Assembly: GCF_016545825.1 (NCBI RefSeq) | Contig: NC_052616.1 | Span: forward strand, 1,054,001-1,118,000 | Direction of reading: 5' to 3' | Origin: Eucalyptus grandis | Lineage: Eukaryota > Streptophyta > Magnoliopsida > Myrtales > Myrtaceae | DNA: 64,000 bases | Shown here: in pieces, positions 1-11,421 of the stretch | How the letters are laid out: every line of letters begins with the position of its first letter | Numbering within the stretch: the first letter of the stretch is position 1 | Program-made: the position numbers and the translations under genes | Notes under the pieces: generated by a model | Told to the model about the DNA's origin: nothing | Databases searched by the model: none | Seen by the model: the letters and a program-made list of their open reading frames with translations, nothing else

Positions 1-527
1 TTGCGATTTTTTGTGATACAAAAATTACTTTGAGGTAAAAGTCATATAAATTTATCAGTGTGAAAGTTGTTGCGACACAAAAATTAAATTAAAGGTGTCA
101 GTGATATGGAATTTACTGATTTAGTGCTTTTGGCAGTATTAAATCTCCTAGAATTGACTAATCGAGTCGTGCGGACTTATCTGCAACAAGGATGGTCCAC
201 GCTCTAAATGTGTTTGGTATTGATGGTCGGGTGGTCAACATCTTAGAGACAAGAATGATTAAAAAAAAAAGGACCCAATTTGGTCATCCATCGTGATCGC
301 ACGCCTCTATAGGATTCTCCCCTCGCAGCCCTTCTTTTCCACATTCGCTTATAAAGGACGACGACTTTAAATACTCTCTCAGGCTCTCCACAAAACCCAA
401 CCGCATTTTTCCTTCTAAGCATGCGGTCTTTTTCGATTATATGTTGAAATTCGTGATTATATATCTCCTTAATATTTAACGTTTTTTATAAGGGAAATTT
501 CGAATCCGACAAATCCTAGCTAATAAA
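1..527. other. AT-rich spacer, nothing recognised
   Basis: No coding exon, RNA gene or element with definable ends was recognised here. The stretch is AT-rich with short homopolymer runs and ends at the target-site duplication of the SINE that follows. Confidence 0.6.
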
Positions 528-540
528 TAAATGGGATCAT

Positions 541-736
541 TTTTTTATTTTATTTTGTGAGTCCTATGCTATTTATATTCTAACGCTCATTATCAAACTT
601 TTGCCCTGTTCTGGTAGGACGTGAGAGTCAAAATCCACTCTTGAAATTAATTCGTCTATATCCCAGCCTCCTTGAAAATGTGGGGATTCGAACCTCCCAT
701 CTCTTCTTTCTATGTTGGAAGAGTAATCCCAGTAAT
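541..736 (-). mobile_element. tRNA-derived SINE (copy 1)
   Basis: A SINE read on the minus strand. A pol III box B (GGTTCGAATCC in reverse complement) lies at 684-694, and a T-rich run at 541-556 is the reverse complement of its A-rich tail. It is flanked by imperfect 13-base direct repeats, TAAATGGGATCAT (528-540) and TAAATGGAATCGT (737-749), which read as the target-site duplication. It aligns along its length with the better preserved copy at 16890-17080. Box A is degenerate. The two mismatches in the duplication suggest an old insertion. Confidence 0.75.
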
Positions 737-903
737 TAAATGGAATCGTTGACATGGTTTAAGACGAGAGGTTAGAAACTAACGAAACCTAAAAACGCCA
801 TTTCCCATTTTTCGGACACGTTCACTGAATGAAATAATGCGACTTTTTAAAATTCATTTAACCTGAACAAACGCTAACCTACCCACGAATCACACATATG
901 ATT

Positions 904-1229
904 CACGTGCAGCAGAGGTCGCAACATAAAAGCTGATGGTCCGCGCGACACGTGATCATTTTCACCCTTCTGCCTTTTCTGTTAGCAAAAATCGCGGGGC
1001 TCCTCCCCACTATCAACGGTTCCGGGAACGAGGAAAGCGTAAGCGGATCATCGACATCATTGCGGCCGCGACTACCGCCTCCCTCCGTCACGCTCGACGC
1101 TCCCCACTCCCCGCGCATGGATTCCCAGTCAGGTAGGCGATCCAATTCCCATATGGAAATCCCCCCCGTCCCTTCATTCCCTCCTCCATCTCCTTTTCCT
1201 CTTTCGCCTTTCCCGCGATTCGTCACGTG
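904..1229. promoter_or_regulatory. three G-box motifs upstream of the thioesterase gene
   Basis: The palindrome CACGTG occurs at 904-909, 949-954 and 1224-1229, all within about 430 bases upstream of the first recognisable thioesterase codon. G-boxes are bound by plant bZIP and bHLH factors. The GC content rises here relative to the flank, as expected for a promoter and 5' leader. Binding is inferred from the motif only. Confidence 0.45.
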
Positions 1230-1254
1230 GGAGGGTGGCTCGCTCGTTGCGTGA

Positions 1255-4200
1255 TTGAATTCGAGCGCGTGTGATCATGGGTCGCGTGATTTCCGCGCGT
1301 TGGGTTGTGACTCCGTCGAGTTCGTCTGTGTCGCAGTGGTCGAGTTCCTGGGCTGCGTCCCCTTGCTGCAGAAGCTCCCCACTTCGTCGCTCCGGAAGAT
1401 CGCCGACGCCGTGACGTTCAAGCACTACGGTAAGCGTTTCCCTCTCCGCTTGCGTTTGCTTTCTTGTGGGCAATTGGAGGTTTCGTGTGAGCGATGTGCG
1501 GGGTGAATCGTAGACCATCGAATGGTCGGGTTAGGTTGGGTTTGGGTCGGAGCGAAAATGGTCCGACCCAAATTGACCCATCGGCTCATTTTTATGCAAT
1601 GTGGCCCTTGTTGACATAACACTTTCATATTTCACCCCATCTAGGAAAAATTATAGCCAAACTGAGGTGAGAGCATGGAGTGAGTGAGCGTAAGATCAAG
1701 AATGGAGTAAGCGAGCGTAAGATTAAGAGTGAAGAGAAAGTTATTGAAGTGGGTTGAGTGTAAGTCAATGTAAGATTAAGAGTGAAGAGAAAGTTATTGA
1801 AGTGGGTTGAGTGTAAGTCAATTGTGAACCTATTGGGCTTTACCATTCTAAATTCATTAATGACTTATTTATTGATATAATTAAGCCATATAACAACCGA
1901 GCCCATTATTTATTGAATATAATTAAATCATATAACATTTGAGCCCATCAAATATGGGTTAAGAAATGAGTTTAGTGAATCGTGCTTGACTTTGCGATTG
2001 GTGATATAGAGTAGCTGAAGTAGAGTCAAAGACAGGGTGAACCATGAGTTGGTCATCATTTCATCGAATGATGTGATATCATTTTATTTGGGTTTCTGTT
2101 CTTTCATTTATTTATTTTTCGCCTGTGCTGATTATTGTAATTGTTAAGGGAGAGCGTGTGTCTTACTTATGCCCGGTGTTTTAAGAGTGCTTGCTGGTCC
2201 GTGGACGTGCAGATAAAGGAGCCTATGTTGTTCATGAAGGAGATGTTGGGGAAGGAGTGTACTTTATCTGGGAGGGCGAGGTGAATTTGTTTGCACTGCT
2301 TGTGTCCATCCATAGGAATATGTTGTGGAGATCGATTGTCCTGCTTACTCTGTGCTAACATGACAGGCTGAAGTCTCTGGACCGGTTGACTCAGAGGACC
2401 CTGATTTCAAATTGAGCAAATATGATTATTTTGGCCACGGTGAAATACTGAGTTTCTTCTCTCATGTATATTGGGGATTGTGATTACTTGTTTTGGTGTC
2501 TTTTAATTCTAATCTGCATCACTGTATTTGTGATTTGTCCATTAATGTAACTGATAATATAGTGTTTGATCATTTCTTTCAGGACTATGGCTGAAGTAAT
2601 CTACAACTTCACTAATTATAGAATTTGTTCTACACAGCGACATCTTCCTCTTGAAACTTCAAGTTCATTTTTAGGGGCGGGGGTGGTGTGCATATCTTCA
2701 TCTCTGCATCTATATTTACTTGATTAGATAGGGACATGAGAATAATGTTTTTTCAGACTAAGATAGCAGGGTTATGGTATGATGTGGGTTTAAATCCCTC
2801 TAATATATGTGTCCCTATTATTTGATTTGTCAACACTAGCTTTAGAAAGCCAGCTTTGGCTTCCTGAACTGTCTATTTTGGTTGCGCTAATGACTGTCTT
2901 CATTTAATCATTTCAGGGACAACAATAGCAGTTCATGCTGCTGATATAATTGCTTTGTCAAAGGTGGTTGCTTGTTTCCTCTTCGTGTTTCTCTTGTAGT
3001 TCCATTCCAGCTGCTATAGTTCATAACATTGGCGCTTTAATTTTCATCTGCAGCTTACCTGCATAGTGCTACCGCATGAGCACTGCCATCTGCTGCAGCC
3101 TAAGTCAATATGGAGTTCGGATGAAACAAAAGAAACGTGCAGCCTTGTTGAGCGTATACTACACCTGGAACCCATTGAAGTATGTTTCAGTAGAGGTCGC
3201 TTTCCATTTTTAAGCCTCATTTCTGTGCTAAATTATTCATGGATTTCCTCTCACGCTTGAATGTCCCCACTCGTTCATGGTGCAAATAGGCATATTTAAA
3301 TTGAACTTCTTTACATCACATTGTTCAGTACTTATTCACTGGAATCATCATCATGGCTGATAAATGCTACATGACTGTTACACAGTACCTGCTTAGTGGT
3401 GTCACATAACCATGAACGTTTTCAAAGAACTGTAACTTAACAGAAATCAGTCAAAGATTAGATGGCCTAATGATATATTGCCTCCACAACCAATTCTATC
3501 AAGAGTTATCCTCTTTTGGAATTATCTATGGATATCACATTTTCTTGTTCTTCCCCATTTTTTTATGCTTCTTGCTCTCCTATAGTCCTTTAAGTTGAAT
3601 CTATAGATATAGTTCCTTTTCACTGTCAATGACGATACTAAATGATTTGTCTCATTGTCCATTGCTTACACAGTTCTTATGTGATGGAATCCAATGCACT
3701 ACTTGATATGCTTTTTGTTGCGTGATGATGTTAAGAAAAGAAGATTTCTAGTTTCCATGAACTTATTTGCATGTGCATGTTATCCTTGGAAACAAGATTT
3801 ATATCGCATGCCCATATTTTTGTCTTAGAGGTCTCTAGCTACTGTTATATCGCATGCCCATATTTTCGTCTTAGAGGTCTCTAGTTACTGTTTACAGTTT
3901 TGCGACACATGCTAAGATTAAATGTGGGACAGCAGACAGCAGACAGGTGGTCTTTATCTGTGAATAAGTTGTCATTACATGTTTGTTTTGAAGGTTAACA
4001 TATTTCAAGGGATCACTTTGCCAGAGGCTCCGAGATTTGGGAAAGTTTTCGGCGGGCAGTTCATTGCTCAGGCATAATTAACCATCTAACCCCTCTTTTT
4101 GAAGTATCGAACGAGTGGTTGATGCTGATGTTGGTGTTTTCCTATTATGATGAAACAACACATGGCAATCCTTGGCTTTATGTTCTATTCCTATGTGAAA

Positions 4201-7200
4201 GAAATCATTTCTGGCTTGTGGAGTTATGCTGTCTATAATCATTGATTCATGTGCATTACATCAACATTTACCAATTTTTACTCAATTGCAATATGCAGTA
4301 TGCTTAATCTGTTAGACCATTGATTTCCTGTCCGTGTAATTCTGGATATTGCAAACTTACAAAAGCATTGAGTTTCTCTGTTGATTGAGTGGCCGTTACT
4401 GTCATTCTGACTCACAATTTATTCTTATATAGCTTTTATTAAGTACTTAATGTCAAGCCATCTGCAGCAATTTCTTCCCTCCAGAAGGACATTGGAACTT
4501 CTGAAATCCTCCATCCATTTTTCATTAATCAATTGTTGACAGAAGATGACATATGTCGTCTGATCAGTCTTCTAGTTGGCTTAGCAAGGTTGTTGTAGAT
4601 TTGCATCCCATGACTAATGGTGTTAGATCTAGAAATATTTCTCTCGACAGAAAGTAATTTACGATCTTGACTAAAATTTAGTTCTGCATCACGTAGAGAA
4701 ATCTCTTCATCTCACTTCAAAGCTGATTGTGGTAGCATATTTTATGTTTATTTGAAGGCAGGAATGCTAATCCTAATCAGTATTGGTACCTGATAATGCA
4801 GGCTGCAGCTGCTGCATCGAAAACTGTTGACTGTCTAAAGGTTATTCACAGTTTGCATGTTTATTTTCTTCTGGTTGGGGACCTTATTAGTAAGTATTCA
4901 TTGTACATTCTTCAGTACCTAGTAGTGTAGTGTGCTCACTGGCTGTTTCCTGTCCTTTCTCTTTTTCATTGAACATCTGTGTGCACAAAGTTTTTATTCA
5001 CTTTTGCATTTCTTTCTAAAAATCTTGCAGGTAGTTAGGGTGTTACGGTTTATCTGGTCCTGTAACTGTCAGCTGCTGACAAAACTCCATGGACCTTATC
5101 TTAGTCTTAGATCACCCATTATTGCAATTTTTGTTTTCATTGAGTTGACAAGCTAGAATGAAAAATTGCTTTGGGTTCCATTTTACGCTCTTACTGCAAT
5201 TCTATTTCCGCTTGTCCACAGTGCAACAATATTTTTGGAAATTAGAAATCGGCGTTTTCTGCTATTTTCTGGAGATTTGTTCCGAGTCACTTTCACCTCA
5301 TGCACATTAATGTTTGATTGTGTTGCCACTCTATTTCTACTTGTGTCTACTTGTGTGCAGTGCAACAGCATTCTGGAATATAAGGAAATTAGAGAACAAG
5401 CATTGTCTACTCTTTTTCTGAAAAATTTGTTCCGAGTTGCTTTTGCATCATGCACATTAATCTTCATTGCAGTGCCAATTATATATGAAGTTCACCGACT
5501 ACGCGATGGTAAAAATTTTGCAACCCGCAGAGTAGATGCAATCCAAAAAGGAACACTCATCTTCACATTGATTGCTTCATTTCAGGTAGTGCTTTTATCT
5601 CTTGGATTGGCTAGATAGTGTTTTAGTTTCTGTTTTGTACCATTTCTAGAAATTAAAAATTTTCTAGAAGTGAATTTCTGTATTTTGAGTGCCGTGATAT
5701 GTTATTGAGTTAAATTATCTAAGAAGTCAACAGTGAAAAACTGCTTAAAATCATTATCTTATAAGGATGTCGTGGGACCCTTGCATTGGTTTCATCATAT
5801 TTATTGCTCTGGGGATATATCCATTGTGCTCATTGAAGCTGCTTCTGAATTACATGAGTGAACTGAGATAACAAGTATTATACCCTAGGAGATACAAATG
5901 CGTAAGATTTAAAGATGTAAAAAACCAAACTAAAGTCCACTTGGAGATTTCAGATGGATTTGATGCCATCCGTTAAAGTTTTGCCAAGAATCCATGGTAT
6001 GACAGGCGCCCTTTCATGAAAGTTTAGCCATAATTCAAGCATCCAATTGATTGATGATAATCCTGTCGATTATCTAAGAACAATAGAAAGATGCTCTCAG
6101 CATCATGTGATGCTTTTGACTCTCTATAAACAATTCTACAGACACAAGAAGAAGGATTTGAACATCAGGTCATAACGATGCCATCTGTTCCCGCTCCAGA
6201 GACGGTAAGTGAATTAAACACAGATTACTGCACTTCTTTGCATTCTCCATGTGATTGCTTCTTTGACTTTTTAACAGCCATGCTTGTTGCAGCTTCTATC
6301 AATGGAACAGCTACGAGAAAGGCGCCTTATTGATCCTCGCCTACCCAGGTAAGGGTATGTACTGTGATAACAATTATAGCCTGATGCACACGATGTATTC
6401 TAGTCTTTCTGTTCCCATTCACTTGTTTTTGGCCATTATATTTCCAGCAAATCTGCGCAAGTGCATTTGTGCACATCCCTTACTATACCTTCAAAATAAA
6501 ATGATGATTTTCATTCTGTATGTTATTGTTGTCAAAAGAAAGTCCAGCAAGCTTCCCTCATATTAGTCACTGGATATGTTGTTGACCGTTTCCTTGTGAT
6601 ATATATTATAAGTTGTCTTGAGGGTTCCACTTGCATATTTATCTTGAAGACAATTACATGCCTTTTTGTTTTTACATTGATATCATATGAATGGTGGCAA
6701 CATTTCAGGGGTTATCGGAACAAAGTGGCTACGACAAAGTTTATTCCGTGGCCTATAGAGATACGATTTTGTGAGCCTAGCAACGCCACCAATCAGACTG
6801 AAACCCCTCCAAGGTCAGGCATAACTTATTAGTCGGATACAGAGTCTTTTTTTGTACAAGAGGTCGCAATGTTGTGATACGTGTTCTATTTGGCATAGAA
6901 ATGTGGCCATCTGAATTACTTCTGATCTGATCATGTGACAGTTTGAGGTATTGGTTCAAAGCAAAAGGGAAGCTATCAGATGACCAGGCCTTGCATAGGT
7001 GGGTACTTCCTTAAGATGTACAATTGCATGTTGTGGGGGTTCAAATAATGATCATGGGGACAGATTAGTGTGACTTCTATCCTGTTTTGACTCAGAGGGT
7101 ATCTGATTGTCTGTTGCCCCCATTCAAAATTGCTTTTTAGTCTCGGTTTCATTTGCCTCAAGAGATGCTTGTTTTTTAAAAGTCAATTTAGTGTGTCTGT

Positions 7201-8130
7201 TTATATTATTGTGTAATACACATAATTATGACAATGACCAAATGGATCGTCAAATGTGTTAGTTGTGGATCGGACACTAGAGTCTTTGAACATCAGAAGA
7301 ATGACTGGTTTATACTAGATGATCTCTTTGCAATCTTTTGCAGATGTGTGGTGGCGTTCGCTTCGGATCTAATATTTCTGGGGACTAGCTTGAATCCTCA
7401 CCGTAGAAAGGGTCTGAAGACATATTCCGTTAGTCTCGACCACGCGTAAGTATCATTTTTCTATTAATCTTCAGTTGGGTCTCATGATGTTGGGTTGTTG
7501 CAAGGATTGCACCATTTCCTGAGCGGGGCATTTTCTCTCCTAATCCTCGTGGCTCTTATATTTACTAATGCGAGCAAACTATTATATATTTATCATTATG
7601 AAATTAACTGGGCTAAAGGTTGTCTCTAGACTTATGAAATCTACTTCCAAATTATATGCTGCTGATTTCTCAAGTGAACCTGAGCATACAGTAATTTTAG
7701 CTAATCTTAGAATACATCAACTGTCCCCTCCCTCTCCATTTTCTCAGGATGTGGTTCCACCGAAATTTAAGAGCTGATGACTGGATTTTATTTGAGGTAA
7801 GATAACTTGAAAGGTTTGATTTTAGATATGTGAAGAAGCTAATGGATATACTGATTTACAGATTTTGAGTCCCATCGCCCATAATGCCCGTGGCCTTGTG
7901 TCTGGACGAATGTTTAGTAGGAATGGGGAGGTAATCACCAAAATTGTTCTTTTGGCTGCTCTCCTCTTCCTGCTTATCCTTTTTATTATACTTCTCTGTC
8001 ATTTTTCTTCTATCTGGACTCACAGAGTGTTTCTGATTATTCGTGATGGCAGCTACTCGTGACACTGACGCAGGAGGGCTTAATTAGGAAGGCTAAACCA
8101 TCGGCTTCAGTTGCTGCATCGAAGCTCTGA
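1255..8130 (+). CDS. ACH: peroxisomal acyl-CoA thioesterase II (cNMP-binding domain + TesB hotdog domains), 16 exons
   Basis: Hydrolyses acyl-CoA to free fatty acid and CoA, in the peroxisome by family and targeting signal. Exons I can place: frame open from 1255 to 1429, then 2213-2280, 2367-2439, 2917-2963, 3054-3179, 3994-4071, 4802-4889, 5473-5585, 6142-6204, 6293-6348, 6709-6813, 6942-6998, 7344-7445, 7748-7796, 7862-7930, 8053-8130. All phases agree and no internal stop appears. Order: cyclic-nucleotide-binding-like domain ([15 protein letters not shown], then [10 protein letters not shown]), then two TesB hotdog units ([36 protein letters not shown]). Likely catalytic residues are the Asp of ASDLIF, the Ser of VSLDHAMWFHR and the Gln of TQEGL. 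The protein ends in SKL, a classic PTS1. About 426 residues, the usual family length. Oddities: no in-frame ATG in exon 1 (in-frame stop at 1252-1254), and intron 6 starts with GC instead of GT. Confidence 0.9.
1717..1822. repeat. 53-base tandem duplication in thioesterase intron 1
   Basis: The unit beginning GTAAGATTAAGAGTGAAGAG occurs at 1717-1769 and again, apparently identical, at 1770-1822. Each unit begins with a GTAAG string that resembles a splice donor, but no exon abuts it. It is probably a recent slippage or unequal exchange product. Confidence 0.85.
3799..3890. repeat. 46-base tandem duplication in thioesterase intron 5
   Basis: Two adjacent copies of a unit starting TTATATCGCATGCCCATATT (3799-3844 and 3845-3890) differ at only a couple of positions. 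They lie inside the intron between exons 5 and 6 and carry no coding signal. Confidence 0.8.
5195..5470. repeat. imperfect tandem duplication in thioesterase intron 7
   Basis: Two diverged units of roughly 140-150 bases share the order: pyrimidine-rich tract, CAG followed by TGCAAC, ATTTGTTCCGAGT, then CATGCACATTAAT. The first spans about 5195-5310 and the second about 5330-5460. Each holds an AG preceded by pyrimidines just upstream of the true exon 8 acceptor at 5472, so the intron carries at least two decoy acceptors. They give no in-frame continuation of the conserved protein. Confidence 0.6.
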
Positions 8131-9342
8131 TGTCTGGGCAAGGCATTGCACAGATACCTGGTTCCTCTTGTTTAATTCTATAGGGTTTCGAATTCGCTTT
8201 CTGTTCCGTAGTTGCATTTCTTTGAAGCGTTGACAGGAAAAGCGTTCTAGATGATGCACGAGGACTGCGGGTTGGGCCTTCCTACAAACCGCATTAAGGG
8301 TGGCGAACCTTTTCTTGTAACGGAAGTTACTGTTGGAGGCCACCGACCTCCAGGCATCACTTGAGTTTTGCTTAGTTTCAACTCTTGAATATATTAGACC
8401 TTGAATGCGACCGATCGAACTCAAAGGCCAAGCCCATATACTTGTGATTTAACACTTGCATTTGGCCAGAAGCGAATCTCATGAGATCTGGCTTTGGGGA
8501 CTTGTGTTGTCTGTGTCACTGCGGTATGCAGATTTATCTGTAATAGGATCGAGAGATGACTAGATCCAGAATTCGCGGCCGAAAAACGAGGAATTTCGTG
8601 GCCTAAATTGCTTGCTGTCATCAATCAAATTGGCTCAATATAAAGTTACAGGGCTTATAACTACAAATATATTTAAATTGATGTTCACTGTGGATGGTAT
8701 GGTTCACGTATGATCGTTACCGAGATAAGTTGTTTTTCCTATTGCTTGGAAATATACATGATGAAAAGCATGTTTCAAACTATTAGCATTTAATGAGTTC
8801 TCAGTCTCATTAGTAACTTTTGAAATGGAAAATTAACTACTAAATCTGCGGTTAGGGTAGTCCATTTAGTCCACCATGGATCGGGTCGGCCATAATGTTT
8901 CATATAAAGAGGTTACTTAATCTTTTCATATGACTAAATCCACTCTAATTTTACTGGACAAGCAAACTTGTTCTTGATGATTTCCTTACTTGCACTATTC
9001 GTGCAATTTAGTCAATTTCCTCTTATCAGCTTCCTTCAAATCTGGATCAAGATTGATCTAATCACAACTTGCTCATTTTTTGCATTTCTACCTCAAAGGC
9101 TCAGTTTGCAATGAATTTGTTATTTGACTAGTCTAAGAATAATTCAAATCTCTTTATTTGTTAAAAAATAATTTTTTTTTCGCTGTCGAAACACCTCACA
9201 TAGAGCATGTAATAAGTTATAAGAGTATCTACATAAAAAAAATAAAAAAATAAAACAATGACATCAAAAAAGACTATGCAAATTGAGGCAAATTGATAGT
9301 TTTCCTAAACGCCCCATGAATGGTTTTAATATTTTCCAATTT
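8131..9342. other. thioesterase 3' region and spacer
   Basis: No coding sequence was recognised after the thioesterase stop codon. The first few hundred bases are the likely 3' UTR. From about 8950 the sequence aligns with 44910-45200, the left edge of block B, but not with the flank of block C. Confidence 0.55.
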
Positions 9343-9919
9343 AAATGAATGAAATGTAATGGTTATTTTATTTTTTATAGTTTATGTCATCTTTTACAAA
9401 TTTTGCATTGGGGATTGCGATTGCCATTTTATCGTGCAAATCTTTAAAAAGATCACTTTGTTTTGTCCCGGTCATTCTACTATGTGTACATAAACACAAT
9501 CAACAGCAAAGAGTTTGGCGAAAATATGCATAAAAGGAAAAGTTTCTGAATATTTTATGTTTCAATTATACCATAAATTTGCTTAACAGCATGGAATAAG
9601 ATTAGGTTTTTTTAGAATATCTTTATACGACAAAGCTAATACATACGACGATAAGAATTAAAAATAGAAAACAGAAAAGAAAAGGTAATGCTTTCAACAT
9701 GTATAGTAATATCTAAGTAACTCTTTTTGAAAAAAAAAAGGAAAAGAAAGGACGTGTTATTCTTAATTGAGAAATTAGACACTACATAGAAATAGCAGAA
9801 TTTAAATGATAGAAATTGAATAAATTTAGAGTCCATCACTTTAAATTTCGAATGGCCAATTAAGGTAATTCTTGCCTCTTTAGTTAAAAATAGGTCGATT
9901 TAGACATGACGTGAATAGG

Positions 9920-10360
9920 ACTAATTGGTTCCCGATCCAGTCCAATTTCGAGGTGGAATTGAGAATTGGATCGGGAAGACCGGTTTCCAGATTTTGGGAC
10001 TAGGAACTGGACCGACTGGTCCTGGATCGAGAACCGAACCGATCGGCCAATCTAGTCTGGTCCAGTGGAACCCATAAATTTGCTATTTTGCGTCAAAAAT
10101 AAAATGAAAAATGAGAGAAATTGAAATGAATAAGAGTTTATTTTTTTAAGAAATTTAAAAAAGTATATTATATATATAAAATTAACTAATCCTGTTCGTC
10201 AATTTGATTCCCACCTTAGAATCGAGAATCGGATCAACAGGCCACCGATTCCAAAAGTGAAAATCAGGAATTGATCATTTTCTTTGGGAATCGTTCAAAA
10301 TCGACCGATCCGATCTGATCCGATTCGGTCCGGGCAATTTTGGGTTACAGCCCCAGACGT
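9920..10360 (-). repeat. dispersed repeat with GAACCG/GATCGG motifs in the SKIP4-A promoter
   Basis: A segment dense in GAACCGAACCGATCGG-like strings, also present in block C (49765-50155). A related copy on the plus strand lies at 32840-33000, and loosely related sequence at 33750-33850. The middle is an AT-rich core. Block B lacks it at the matching place (about 45530), so it entered the A/C lineage just upstream of the F-box gene's 5' leader. I could not define termini or a target duplication, so its class is unknown. Confidence 0.6.
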
Positions 10361-11421
10361 GGAGGTGGTCGCCCGACCCAAAGACGAAAGTTCGCATTTT
10401 TATTATATAATGCGATTGTTTTTCCTGCAAGTTCTTACGTCCCCAACACTCTCCCTGCCAATTTTCTCTCTCGCTGAGTTGCATTTTCCAGCAGATCGGA
10501 GGGAGATTGGAGCTCTCGTCTCGTCGGATCATCGGAGAACCCCAGGTTCGTGCGTCGCTTCTCTTCGATTCGACCAATTCCCTCTTCTTAGTTTTTCCGA
10601 ATCGTGGAATCGTCAGGTGGTCTGGTCTGCTCTTTCTGGCGTCTAGACGGTCCGTGTCCCACGTCATTGCGGCCTGATTTCGGTTCTTCTTTCGCAATTA
10701 GCTTGCTTGCGATCTGGGTCGAGTTGGGTTCGCGTTAATTCTTGTTTTTTCGGTTCCGGGAAGTCGTTTGTGATTCCTCGGCATTCGTCCGCAAAGGAGG
10801 CAATTTGACGTTTCGAGGATGCATGAGATGTAGAAATTTCGAGTGTGGTCGAGCGAATGGGCAAGCTCGCTCGCGACCTACAAGAGATTCATGGGTTTCT
10901 TCCTCCCTGTGTTCAAGAGAGTGACGCTGAGCTGAATGTCGATTAAGAGTTGATTGAGTTGATTTGTCATTCACATTTCAGAGAAAAAAGAGGTTTCGGT
11001 GTCAGTCTCGATCATTGGGATTCAAAAAGTTCCAACTTTCGGGTGGACTATACCCTGACCTAATTGTATGCTTTATCATGAAGTCGTTTCATTACTTGCG
11101 CTAGATGAAATTAGAACGAAATCCATATGGGTATCGTCCTAAGTTGAGATATATCCTTGGATGCTCTTTTTCTGAGTCTTTTTTTCTTTCATTTGCAGGT
11201 CCCTTTCTACATTGCTTTGCTCTCAAGTGCATACCACATTTAGGCGAAATGCACGGATGAAACTAATCTTCCTTGCTTAATTGTTCTACGTGGTGGTCTG
11301 CCAGTGCCTAGAGCGATAGTCAATTTTCAGTTTTTGTTGGCTTGTTTCGAGAGAAGGTGTGGAAACGATTAAATTTTGTCTTTTTAGCCTAAATTTGACA
11401 GTTCCTAGCTGAGGCACTGCC

